A stretch of 64,000 bases of DNA, from the NCBI RefSeq assembly GCF_001550095.1, contig NZ_LRUC01000040.1:62001-126000 (forward strand), given 5' to 3'. The notes below the pieces were generated by a model. That model had not been told where the DNA came from and did not search any database. It saw only the letters and a program-made list of their open reading frames with translations. Numbering within the stretch: the stretch's first letter is position 1; every line of letters begins with the position of its first letter. Origin of the DNA: Celeribacter ethanolicus. Its GTDB lineage: Bacteria; Pseudomonadota; Alphaproteobacteria; Rhodobacterales; Rhodobacteraceae. Positions 8,730 to 17,041 of this stretch are shown here, piece by piece. The position numbers were made by a program, and so were the translations under genes.

Positions 8730-9400
8730 CCGCCCAAATCTTCGCAGAGCGCTTTGTAGGCCGGGATCACGTCCTCTGGCCGCCCATCCGCATGAATGCG
8801 CCCGCCCGCGATATGCAAAATCCGGTCGAAGCCCGCCAAGAGATCGAGATCGTGCGACACCACCACGGCGGGCTGGGGTAGGGTGGCAAGCACCCGCATG
8901 AATTGCATCTTGTTGCGCAGGTCCAGAAGCGTTGTCGGTTCGTCGAACACGATCATCTCGGGTTCCGTCACCAGCACGCCCGCCAGCGCCACCATCTGTT
9001 TCTCGCCGCCGGAAAGCTGATGCGTCAGACGGCCTTTCAGATGCGTCAAAGACAGCTCGGAAAGCACCCGTTCGATCCGCGTCTCGCTCTCCGCTTTCGG
9101 TAGTTTGCGCGCCTTGAGACCAAAGGCGAGATCTTCCTCGACCATCGGGTAAACGATCTGGTTGTCCGGGTTCTGAAACATGAACCCGACATGGCGGCGC
9201 AGGTCGTCCGTGCTCTCTCCGAACCGGACCGTGCCCGTAGACGGCTTCTCCAACCCGTTGAAAAGCCGAAGAAACGTGCTTTTCCCGGAGCCGTTGTTGC
9301 CGATCACGCCGATGCGCTGTTCGGTCAGGCTCAGGGTGATCTCCGACAGGATCTCGCGCGTGCCTTTGGTCACGGAGACCCTGTCGAACTGCATGGTCAT
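8723..9400 (-). CDS. bioM: Biotin ECF transporter ATPase
   Basis: ABC ATPase of 225 aa: Walker A GNNGSGKSTF (~residues 34-43), Q-loop MFQNPDNQIV, signature LSGGEKQMVAL and Walker B MIVFDEPTTLLD. A single ATPase protein rather than the two-ATPase EcfAA' pair is the hallmark of dedicated BioMNY systems in alphaproteobacteria. It starts two bases after the bioY stop. No missing catalytic residue seen. Confidence 0.94.
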   Translation of the reverse strand: MTMQFDRVSVTKGTREILSEITLSLTEQRIGVIGNNGSGKSTFLRLFNGLEKPSTGTVRFGESTDDLRRHVGFMFQNPDNQIVYPMVEEDLAFGLKARKLPKAESETRIERVLSELSLTHLKGRLTHQLSGGEKQMVALAGVLVTEPEMIVFDEPTTLLDLRNKMQFMRVLATLPQPAVVVSHDLDLLAGFDRILHIAGGRIHADGRPEDVIPAYKALCEDLGGC

Positions 9401-9402
9401 GC

Positions 9403-9951
9403 TCAGGCGGCCTGACCGATGATCGGGTAGGATTTCTTTACCGTCACCATGACAGCGGCAGCGATCAGCGCTTTGACGATGTCGCCGGGGATGAAGGTCA
9501 CGGAGCCCATGAAGGCCTTGGAAATCGGCACGCCCGCCATGAGGGTGATGCCCGGAATGCCGACCGCATACATCACGCCGATGCCACCAATGACGCAGAT
9601 CAGCGTGGCGGAGACAAAGGACAGCCCGTCCCAGAATTTTTCGGTCATCCAGCCGATGGCAATGGCGGCCAGAAGCCAGCCGAGAAGGAAGCCGGCGGTC
9701 GGACCGAAGAACACCGACAAGCCGCCGCGTCCACCTGACAGGAGCGGCAAGCCGATGGCCACCAGCACCAGCAGAAGAAGGATCGCAAGCCCGCCGCGTT
9801 TCGCGCCCAGGACGCCGCCTGCGAGCATCACGCCCAGCGATTGCGCCGTGATCGGCACCGGCAAAAGCGGCAGGGTCACCGGCGGAAACACCGCCATGAC
9901 CGCAGTGAGAGCGGTGAAAAGAGCAATCAGGGTGATGTCGCGTGTGGTCAT
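9403..9951 (-). CDS. bioY: Biotin transporter substrate-binding (S) component
   Basis: A 182-aa BioY-family membrane protein with six predicted helices, including the conserved GGVLGAKRGGLAI loop and GGRGGLSVFFGPTAGFLLG, the biotin-contacting segment. BioY captures biotin; BioMN energise it. It leads the operon. I looked for the alphaproteobacterial BioR box upstream and did not find a convincing match, so control is unknown. Confidence 0.95.
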   Translation of the reverse strand: MTTRDITLIALFTALTAVMAVFPPVTLPLLPVPITAQSLGVMLAGGVLGAKRGGLAILLLLVLVAIGLPLLSGGRGGLSVFFGPTAGFLLGWLLAAIAIGWMTEKFWDGLSFVSATLICVIGGIGVMYAVGIPGITLMAGVPISKAFMGSVTFIPGDIVKALIAAAVMVTVKKSYPIIGQAA

Positions 9952-10161
9952 TCGTTCCTCCGATGGGTGCGCCGGTTTCGCACCGGCTGTCTGAACCTCT
10001 GGGGCCGAGTGATAGTCACCAGTTCGATGTCGGGTAAACCCCCTTTTTCAGGTAGGGGGGCTTTGCTTTGCAAAATTGCGGAGAAGTTTTTCAAAACACC
10101 GTAGTTTTGCGCGGAGATGCAAAATTATGCAGGAAAACTCCCGTATTTTCCGATCTTTCGG
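9952..10161 (-). promoter_or_regulatory. Leader region between arsJ and bioY with two hairpins
   Basis: About 210 bases without a gene. Close to bioY the minus strand can form either GCCGGT-GCGAA-ACCGGC or GGTGCG-N7-CGCACC, two mutually exclusive short stems within 9965-9990. Near 10038-10060 CCCCCT and AGGGGG flank a 9-base loop, possibly the arsJ terminator, though its T tract is only three bases. No recognised riboswitch class matches. Confidence 0.3.
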
Positions 10162-11415
10162 TCAGGTTTCAAGCCGTCGCGCCGCCAGCAAACTCAGCCC
10201 CGCCATCACGCCTGCGGTTGCCAGACAGAGCGCCAGCCCCCCGGCCTGATAGGACAGCCCCGACAGGAGCGTGCCCAAAAGCCGCCCGGCGGCGTTCGCC
10301 ATGTAGTAAAACCCTACATCCATCGTCACGCGGTCTTCACCGGAGAAGGCGAGGATGAGATAGGAATGCACCGAGGAATTGACCGCAAAGACAAAGCCAA
10401 ACAACAAAAGCCCGGCGATCAGTGCAACTGTGAGCCAAAGCGTCGGCGCACCCGCGATCCACACCAGTCCTGCGAGCACAAAGGGAATGGGCGTCAAAAG
10501 CCCGACCCATTTCACCGCCATCCGCGCCCCCGCGTCGTCATCCCCCGCAGCCCCCTTGAGAAACCGCGGCGCGATGCCCTGGACAAAGCCATAGCCGATG
10601 ATCCAGAGCGCCATGAAAGCGCCGACGATGAAAAATGCCCGCCGCGCGCCTTCCGGCGTGCCGTCGGAGAAGATCGCCTTGAAATAGATCGGGATGCCGA
10701 CCACGAACCACACGTCTCGCGCACCGAACAGGAACATGCGGGCGAGTGAGAGCTGGTTGATCCGCCGGTCCTTCGACCAAATGGCGGAGATTTTGGTACC
10801 TTTTTTGCCGGTTGGCAGGCCCTTGGGCATGAACAGCGCCACGGCGACAAGGATCACCGCAAGTACCAAAGCCATGCCCCAGACCGCCGCCTTGAACCCC
10901 GCGAGCGCCAAAAGCGCCGCGCCGAGGAAAAAGCCAAAGCCTTTGACGGCGTTCTTCGATCCGGTCAGCACGGCGACCCATTTGAAGAGGCTGCCGTCGC
11001 CCTTGGGGGCAAGGATTTTGACCGCCGATTTCGACGCCATTTTCGCGAGGTCTTTGGCGACGCCCGACGCCCCTTGCACCGCCATGACATAAAGCACAGA
11101 GGCCGACACCGACCACGCCGGGTCAAGACCGGCCAAGGCCGCCAAGGCTACGATCTGGATCACCAACCCCGCGTAAAGCGTTGAGGTCAAACCGAAACGC
11201 GCCGCGATCCACCCGGCGGAGAGGTTCGTCACGATGCCTGCGATCTCGTAGAACAGGAAGAGATACGCCAGTTGGACGGGCGAAAACCCCAGCCCGTTGA
11301 ACTGCAACAGCACCAGCATCCTGAGGGCGCCGTCCGACAGCATGAAGGCCCAATAGGCTGCCGTCACCGCCATATAGGCGCGCATCGGGTTATGGGCTTG
11401 CGCTGTCACGCTCAT
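10162..11415 (-). CDS. arsJ: Organoarsenical (1-arseno-3-phosphoglycerate) efflux MFS transporter
   Basis: A 417-aa major facilitator protein with about 12 hydrophobic segments. The N-terminus (AYMAVTAAYWAFMLSDGALRM) and the fixed partnership with a GAPDH-like gene directly upstream (the genes abut) identify ArsJ, which exports the unstable ester 1-arseno-3-phosphoglycerate so that arsenate is removed without reduction. It is last in the operon. A general MFS drug exporter is the alternative if context is ignored. Confidence 0.85.
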   Translation of the reverse strand: MSVTAQAHNPMRAYMAVTAAYWAFMLSDGALRMLVLLQFNGLGFSPVQLAYLFLFYEIAGIVTNLSAGWIAARFGLTSTLYAGLVIQIVALAALAGLDPAWSVSASVLYVMAVQGASGVAKDLAKMASKSAVKILAPKGDGSLFKWVAVLTGSKNAVKGFGFFLGAALLALAGFKAAVWGMALVLAVILVAVALFMPKGLPTGKKGTKISAIWSKDRRINQLSLARMFLFGARDVWFVVGIPIYFKAIFSDGTPEGARRAFFIVGAFMALWIIGYGFVQGIAPRFLKGAAGDDDAGARMAVKWVGLLTPIPFVLAGLVWIAGAPTLWLTVALIAGLLLFGFVFAVNSSVHSYLILAFSGEDRVTMDVGFYYMANAAGRLLGTLLSGLSYQAGGLALCLATAGVMAGLSLLAARRLET

Positions 11416-12456
11416 TCACATCGCCCCCGCCACCATCCGCGCAATATCTGCGAGACGGCAGGCATAGCCCCATTCGTTGTCATACCAGGCGTAAATCTTC
11501 ACCTGCGTGCCATGGATCACCATGGTCGATCCCGCGTCCACAATCGAACTGCGCGAGTCGTTGATGTAATCCGTCGAAACGAGAGGCCGCGTTTCATAGC
11601 CCAAGATCCCCGCCAGCTCCCCCTCCGAGGCCGCCTTGAACAGCGCGTTGACCTCTTCCGCCGTGGTCGCCCGCTCCACCTCGAACACACAATCTGTCAG
11701 CGAAGCATTCAGGAGCGGCACCCGCACCGCATGACCGTTCAGCCGCCCTTTCAGCTCCGGATAAATCAGCGTGATCGCCGTCGCCGACCCGGTCGTGGTC
11801 GGAATGAGGTTGTTCAACGCCGAGCGCGCCCGCCGCATGTCCTTTGCGGGCCGGTCCACGATGGTCTGGGTGTTGGTCACGTCATGGATCGTCGTGATCG
11901 AGCCGTGCTTGATGCCGAGATTTTCGTGAATCACCTTCACCACCGGCGCAAGGCAGTTGGTGGTGCAGGACGCCGCCGTCACCAGATCGTGGACCGCCGG
12001 ATCGTAAAGCCCATGGTTCACCCCGTACACAAGATTGAGCGCCCCGCCGTCCTTCACCGGTGCCGAGACGACAACCTTCTTCACCCCGGCCTCATAATAG
12101 GGCGCGATCCGCTCGGCGGTTTTGAAATAGCCGGTGCAGTCGATCACCAGATCGACGCCCAGTTCCTTGAGCGGCAGGTTTTCGATCCGCGCCTCCCGCG
12201 TCAGCATCATATGCGTGCCATTTACCGTGAGGCTGTCCGCGTCATAGGAAATTTCCGCGCCCCAGCGCCCGTGCACGGAATCGAACTCCAGCAACAGCGC
12301 ATGCTGCTCCGCATCCCCGGCGAGATCGTTCAGGAGCACGATGTTTTTGCCAAGCCCCCGGTCGAACAGGTCGCGCAGCGCTAGCTTTCCGATCCGACCA
12401 AGGCCGTTGAGGGCGATTTTGGGGGCAAAGTTGGGTGCAGATTTAACCATGGTCAT
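11416..12456 (-). CDS. ArsJ-associated glyceraldehyde-3-phosphate dehydrogenase
   Basis: A 346-aa GAPDH with the NAD-binding [12 protein letters not shown] near residues 19-30 and the catalytic Cys in [12 protein letters not shown]. In ars operons this enzyme uses arsenate in place of phosphate to form 1-arseno-3-phosphoglycerate, the ArsJ substrate. The start overlaps the preceding arsRC gene by 14 bases. It is distinct from glycolytic GAPDH by location; sequence alone would not exclude a glycolytic role. Confidence 0.85.
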   Translation of the reverse strand: MTMVKSAPNFAPKIALNGLGRIGKLALRDLFDRGLGKNIVLLNDLAGDAEQHALLLEFDSVHGRWGAEISYDADSLTVNGTHMMLTREARIENLPLKELGVDLVIDCTGYFKTAERIAPYYEAGVKKVVVSAPVKDGGALNLVYGVNHGLYDPAVHDLVTAASCTTNCLAPVVKVIHENLGIKHGSITTIHDVTNTQTIVDRPAKDMRRARSALNNLIPTTTGSATAITLIYPELKGRLNGHAVRVPLLNASLTDCVFEVERATTAEEVNALFKAASEGELAGILGYETRPLVSTDYINDSRSSIVDAGSTMVIHGTQVKIYAWYDNEWGYACRLADIARMVAGAM

Positions 12457-13306
12457 CCTCTTTCATCACGGAGAGATCGTCGATTTTCGCCTGAAGCGAC
12501 ATGCGATCGAGTTTCTCGATTGGCAGCGCTGTGAAAACCTCGATCCGACGGCGCAGCGCGTCATAGGTCCGGGCAAAGGCCAGAGCGCGCTCGGCCTCGG
12601 TGCCCTCGACCTTCACCGGATCGGGCAGGCCCCAATGCGCCGAAAGCGGCTGGCCGGGCAGGGGATCGCAATCCTCTTGTGCCGCCCGGTCGCAGACGGT
12701 GAAGACGAAATCATAGCCCTCCTCACCGCGCTGCGCCTGGCTGAGCGATTTCGACCAGAGCCCGAGCGTGTCATGGCCTTCGCGTTCCAGAAGTGCGCGG
12801 GCCTGCGGGTGAATCTCGCCATTGGGCGCTGTGCCCGCCGAGACCGCCTCGAACCGCCCCGCGCCAAGGTCGCTCAGCAAAGCCTCAGCCATGATCGAGC
12901 GCGCGGAATTGCCGGAACACAGAAACAGCACGCGGAAGGGGCGATCACCACTGAGCGGCAGGGCATTGAGACAGATCTCGGGCCGCCCCCGGCAGCAATC
13001 GTTCACTAGATAGCCGACCAGCGCGTCACAGGTCTGAAGTGCGGCCTTATAATAGAGTGCCCGCCCGTCGCGTTCCACTGCGATCAACCCGGCCTGCTGA
13101 AGCTCCGAGAGATAACCCGAGAGCGTGTTGGGCTTCATGCCGAGCGCTTCGGCAAGCTCGCTCGGGCGCACCGGGCGCGGGGCGAAACGCATGATCATGC
13201 GAAAGGTGGAGAGCCGTCCTGCATGGCCGAGAGCGGCAAAGGCGCGGGTGGCGGAGGGTGAGTCGATGTTTATTTGTTCCATAATTCGCGAATACTCGAA
13301 ATACAT
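12443..13306 (-). CDS. ArsR repressor - ArsC-like phosphatase fusion
   Basis: A 287-aa two-domain protein. Residues ~10-110 are an ArsR/SmtB winged helix ([33 protein letters not shown]) ending in a Cys-rich hinge [10 protein letters not shown]. Residues ~120-265 are a low-molecular-weight tyrosine-phosphatase/arsenate-reductase domain with the P-loop CSGNSAR (CX5R). It leads the operon and probably both senses arsenic and reduces arsenate. The start is uncertain: the ATG at 13306 has a weak AGG, while the ATG at 13282 leaves the palindrome ATTCGCGAAT just upstream. Confidence 0.87.
   Translation of the reverse strand: MYFEYSRIMEQINIDSPSATRAFAALGHAGRLSTFRMIMRFAPRPVRPSELAEALGMKPNTLSGYLSELQQAGLIAVERDGRALYYKAALQTCDALVGYLVNDCCRGRPEICLNALPLSGDRPFRVLFLCSGNSARSIMAEALLSDLGAGRFEAVSAGTAPNGEIHPQARALLEREGHDTLGLWSKSLSQAQRGEEGYDFVFTVCDRAAQEDCDPLPGQPLSAHWGLPDPVKVEGTEAERALAFARTYDALRRRIEVFTALPIEKLDRMSLQAKIDDLSVMKEDDHG
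13284..13293. promoter_or_regulatory. Possible ArsR-type operator
   Basis: A perfect 10-base palindrome, ATTCGCGAAT, sits at the 5' end of the arsR-arsC gene. ArsR-family repressors bind short AT-flanked dyads at their own promoters, so autoregulation fits. It would lie inside the first codons if translation begins at 13306, and immediately upstream if it begins at 13282. Inference from position only. Confidence 0.35.
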
Positions 13307-13501
13307 GGCTTGAGCCTAGTGAAAGTTTTATGACGCTGGGACGTCGACCTGAATTCTCTGGGAAATTGCGGTGCGGAGCCTATCATAGGTGAGACACCCC
13401 GACGCAGTTGGGTGTTGCTGGATGGCATACGATTGCATCCCATGCCGGGACGTGCCAGCAAGGCCGCAACGACAAGAGTACACCTGCCGGATCACGCGCG
13501 C

Positions 13502-15202
13502 ATGACACGAGAGACGAATAAGCAGCCCTCCGCCGACAAGCGGATGCTCAAGACGCTTTTGGCCCCGGGAGCCCGGTCGATCCGTCTGGCATCGCGGCTC
13601 ACTGCGCTCTCCTCGCTTTTGTGGTTGCCGCAGGCGGCGCTGGTGGCGGCGCTGTTTTCCAGGCTTCTTCTGGGCGAGGGCGGGGTGACGGTCTTGACCG
13701 GCACGCTGGGGTTCCTCGGCTTCGCGGCTCTGCGCCTGATCCTGAATTACCTCGCCGAAGGTCTATTGTTCCGCGCCGGTCAGGCCATCGTGACCACGAC
13801 CCGTGCGCGTATCCTCGCCCGTGAGGCGCAGGCGACCTCGCATTCGGTCGCGGGTGGCCCCGGCGCGCTTGCGGCTCTGGCGGGCGAAAAGCTCGACGCG
13901 CTTCTGCCCTATCTCACCCGCTATGCGCCCGCGCAGCTCCGGGTGATGACCGTGCCTTTTGCCATTCTCGCCCTCGCGTTTTGGCAAAGCTGGGCCGTGG
14001 GCCTCGTGTTCGTCGTGGCCGGTCCGCTCATTCCGCTGTTCATGGCGCTGGTCGGCTATGCCGCCAAAGACGCCTCCGAGCGGCAGATGCAGGAAATCGG
14101 CTCTTTGGGCGATCTTCTGGTCGACCGTCTGGCTGCGCTCGCCGACATCCGGCTCTTGGGTGCCGCCCCGCGTCTCATTGCCCGCTTCGATCACGCCGCC
14201 GACGATCTGCGCTCGCGCACCATGGCCGTTCTGCGCATCGCGTTTCTCTCCTCCACCGTGCTCGAGCTTTTCGCCGCCCTCGGCGTGGCGATGGTGGCGG
14301 TCTGGGTCGGGTTTTCGCTTTTGGGCGAGATTTCATGGGGCGCTTATGGCGCGGGCATCACGCCCTGGGGCGGGATTTTCCTTTTGCTGCTCGCACCCGA
14401 TTATTTCCAGCCCTTGCGCGATCTCTCCGCCGCCTGGCATGACAAGGCCTCGGCGCTGGCCGTCGCAGGAGAGCTTGCCGTCTGGGAAGGGCAGGAGACC
14501 GAAACGCTTCTGGGGCAGGGGGCCAAGGTCGCGCCGCTTCCCGGTCCCGCTTCCGTCTCTCTTTATCATGTCGCTGCGCAACGCGGTGGACGGACGATTT
14601 CCTATCCCGATACCGAGATCGCCCCCGGCACCCGTGTCGCGCTCTCCGGTCCGTCGGGGGCGGGCAAAACCACGCTTCTGCGTCTGATCGCGGGGCTCGA
14701 AAAGCCGGCCTCCGGTCAGATCGCCGTCGCAGGGCAACCGCTGACCGAGGACACCGCCGACGCCTGGCGCGCCCGTCTCGGCTGGATGCCGCAAGCGCCG
14801 ATGTTTCTGGGCCGCTCGCTGCGTCACAACATCGCTTTCGGTGCCGCGCTCACCCCCGATCTGATTGCCGACACCGCGCTCGACGGAGTTCTGGCCGCCC
14901 TGCCGAAAGGCGATCTGACCGTGTTGGGCGAAACCGGCGGCGGTTTGTCGGGGGGCGAGGCGCGTCGCGTCATGCTGGCCCGCGCGCTCGCCACCGCCCC
15001 CGATCTGGTGCTCGCCGACGAGCCCACCGCCGATCTCGACCGGGAAACCGCCGACCGGGTGACCGAGGCGCTTCTCGCGCTCAAATCCCGCGGTGCCACC
15101 CTCATCGTCGCCACCCACGATCCGCGTCTGATCGCCAAGATGGATCGGGTGATCGAGATCGTGCCTGCCAAACCTGCCAAAGAGGAGACCGCCGATGCGT
15201 AA
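13502..15202 (+). CDS. cydD: Thiol reductant ABC exporter subunit CydD
   Basis: A 566-aa half-transporter: six membrane helices in the first ~310 residues, then an ATPase with Walker A GPSGAGKTTLL, signature GGGLSGGEARRVML and Walker B LVLADEPTADLD. CydDC exports glutathione/cysteine to the periplasm and is needed for cytochrome bd assembly. The frame continues upstream to a GTG at 13412, but the first 30 codons look unlike protein and I prefer the ATG at 13502. It overlaps cydC by eight bases. Confidence 0.9.
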   Translation: MTRETNKQPSADKRMLKTLLAPGARSIRLASRLTALSSLLWLPQAALVAALFSRLLLGEGGVTVLTGTLGFLGFAALRLILNYLAEGLLFRAGQAIVTTTRARILAREAQATSHSVAGGPGALAALAGEKLDALLPYLTRYAPAQLRVMTVPFAILALAFWQSWAVGLVFVVAGPLIPLFMALVGYAAKDASERQMQEIGSLGDLLVDRLAALADIRLLGAAPRLIARFDHAADDLRSRTMAVLRIAFLSSTVLELFAALGVAMVAVWVGFSLLGEISWGAYGAGITPWGGIFLLLLAPDYFQPLRDLSAAWHDKASALAVAGELAVWEGQETETLLGQGAKVAPLPGPASVSLYHVAAQRGGRTISYPDTEIAPGTRVALSGPSGAGKTTLLRLIAGLEKPASGQIAVAGQPLTEDTADAWRARLGWMPQAPMFLGRSLRHNIAFGAALTPDLIADTALDGVLAALPKGDLTVLGETGGGLSGGEARRVMLARALATAPDLVLADEPTADLDRETADRVTEALLALKSRGATLIVATHDPRLIAKMDRVIEIVPAKPAKEETADA

Positions 15203-16877
15203 CCTCTGGCATATCTTCCGCATCATGATGACCGGCGAAGCGGTGGCGCTGCGCCGTGGTCTCGCCCTGGCCGCACTCGTCTTGATCATGGGCGGATCGC
15301 TTCTCGGCCTGTCGGGCTGGTTCATCGTCGCCGCTTCTGCCGCCGGTCTCGCCGGGACGGGCGCGGTCTTCGACGTGTTCCGGCCCTCCGCCATGGTCCG
15401 TTTCCTCGCCATCACCCGCACCGCCACGCGCTATGGCGAACGCGTTCTGACCCATGACGCCACGCTGCGCGCGCTCGCCCGGCTGCGGGTTGCACTACTC
15501 TCCGCCCTGTCCCTGCGCTCCCACGAACGGCTGATCCGGCTTCGCGGTGCGCAGGCGCTCAACCGCATCCTTGCCGATGTCGACGCGCTCGACGGTGTGC
15601 CGCTGCGTCTGTTCATCCCGCTGATCGCGGGCGGGGTGACGCAGATTCTGGCGCTGATCGTCCTGTCATGGCTGATCGCCCCCGCCGTCGCCCTCGCGAT
15701 TTTCGCGATCTACGTGCTGGGCGGCTTGGCCGTTTTGATCTGGGGCATGTCCCGCGCCCGGACGCCCTCGCGCCGCGCCGAAGCGGCGGCGCAGGCCTTC
15801 CGCACCCGCTTCATCGACCTCGTCACCACCCGCGAAGATCTTGCCGTCTACGGCCAGCTCCCGGCCCAGATTGAGGCCGCGCAAACCGCCGATGCCCGGC
15901 GTCAGGACGCCGCCACAGTCACCGACACCCGCGAACGTCAGGCCGGGGCCGCGCTGATGGTCGTCTCCGCTCTGGCGGGGGCTGCCGCGCTCTGGATCGG
16001 GGGCGGGCTGGCCGAGGCGGGCGAGATCACGCCCGCGCGTGCCGCCATCGGGTTTTTCACCGCTCTGGCGCTGATGGAAACCGTCGCGCCGCTGCGCCGC
16101 GCCGTGGCGGAGATCGGGCGCATGATCGGAGCGGCGCGCCGTGTGACCGAGCAGATGCAGGCCCCCACCGAGCCGGTTCCCCACCATGTCCCCGACGCGC
16201 CCCTGACCCTGTCTTTCAAGGACGTCAGTTTTGCCCGCGGAGCGGCGCGCCCGGTGATTTCGGGCTTCGATCTGGCACTTTCTCCGGGCGACTGGGTGGC
16301 GCTGCAAGGCCCCTCCGGGGTCGGCAAAAGCACGGTGCTGCTCTTGGCCGCCGGGGCGCTCCGGCCCTTGTCGGGGCAAGTTCTTGTGGCCGATCAGCCG
16401 GTTACAAATTGTTTACCAGGTCTGGTTACGCTCGTCGGGCAAAGATCGGCGCTCATTCAGGGGACGGTTGCGGAGAATCTCCGCCTCGCCGCGCCCGAGG
16501 CCGATGATGCCGCGCTCTGGGCGGCATTGACGGCGGTGGCGCTCGATGGGGTCATTCGCGCAAAAGGCGGGCTGGAGGCCCGGCTGGGGCCGCGTGGCTC
16601 TGGTCTTTCGGGCGGCGAATCGCGTCGGCTCGTGTTGGCGCGGGCTGTGCTGCGCCGACCGCAGGTTCTGCTCTTGGACGAGCCCACCGAAGGGCTCGAC
16701 CATGCGACGGCGGAGCGGGTTTTGCGCGGGATTCGCGCCGCTCTGCCGCATGCGGCGGTGCTGATGGCGGCCCACCGCAGTGAGGAACAGGGGGCCGCAG
16801 ATCGCATTCTGCGTCTTCCGAACGTGCAAAAACCGGTCTCCGGAGCGGAGATTGCAAGCACGTTCACGAGCAAGTGA
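15195..16877 (+). CDS. cydC: Thiol reductant ABC exporter subunit CydC
   Basis: Second half of the CydDC heterodimer, 560 aa. Six hydrophobic segments span roughly residues 20-310; the ATPase has Walker A GPSGVGKSTVLL, signature GSGLSGGESRRLVLAR and Walker B VLLLDEPTEGLD. Co-transcription with cydD is indicated by the overlap; cydA follows after 164 bases with its own FNR box. Both ATP sites look intact. Confidence 0.92.
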   Translation: MRNLWHIFRIMMTGEAVALRRGLALAALVLIMGGSLLGLSGWFIVAASAAGLAGTGAVFDVFRPSAMVRFLAITRTATRYGERVLTHDATLRALARLRVALLSALSLRSHERLIRLRGAQALNRILADVDALDGVPLRLFIPLIAGGVTQILALIVLSWLIAPAVALAIFAIYVLGGLAVLIWGMSRARTPSRRAEAAAQAFRTRFIDLVTTREDLAVYGQLPAQIEAAQTADARRQDAATVTDTRERQAGAALMVVSALAGAAALWIGGGLAEAGEITPARAAIGFFTALALMETVAPLRRAVAEIGRMIGAARRVTEQMQAPTEPVPHHVPDAPLTLSFKDVSFARGAARPVISGFDLALSPGDWVALQGPSGVGKSTVLLLAAGALRPLSGQVLVADQPVTNCLPGLVTLVGQRSALIQGTVAENLRLAAPEADDAALWAALTAVALDGVIRAKGGLEARLGPRGSGLSGGESRRLVLARAVLRRPQVLLLDEPTEGLDHATAERVLRGIRAALPHAAVLMAAHRSEEQGAADRILRLPNVQKPVSGAEIASTFTSK

Positions 16878-16943
16878 TCTGGAAACGGGAGGGCGCGCCG
16901 CGATGTCGCGGTCACTTTAAGATACATCTGTAATATGGCATTC

Positions 16944-16957
16944 TTGATTTGGGTCAA
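16944..16957. promoter_or_regulatory. FNR/FnrL box upstream of cydA
   Basis: TTGAT-TTGG-GTCAA, one mismatch from the consensus TTGAT-N4-ATCAA, lies 85 bases upstream of the cydA ATG. This indicates anaerobic or microaerobic control of cydABX by an FnrL-type [4Fe-4S] regulator, independent of the upstream cydDC. The same TTGAT-N4-GTCAA form recurs before ompW in this window. Confidence 0.75.
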
Positions 16958-17041
16958 AGTACCCCAGCGCGTGACGTTCTAATCCGGCGTTACAAAAGTG
17001 TATCTGCAAAACATGTTTTTGCAGGAAAGGAGCAAGGGAAA

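Noticed and set aside
9952-10020. A cobalamin or other riboswitch before bioY
   Set aside because: Only short alternative hairpins are visible; no conserved B12 box or other aptamer core.
9952-10161. BioR operator upstream of bioYMN
   Set aside because: No match to the TTATC-N-ATAA-type palindrome was seen on either strand.
13412-13501. Upstream GTG start for cydD
   Set aside because: The added 30 residues are not CydD-like, although no strong ribosome site decides between them.
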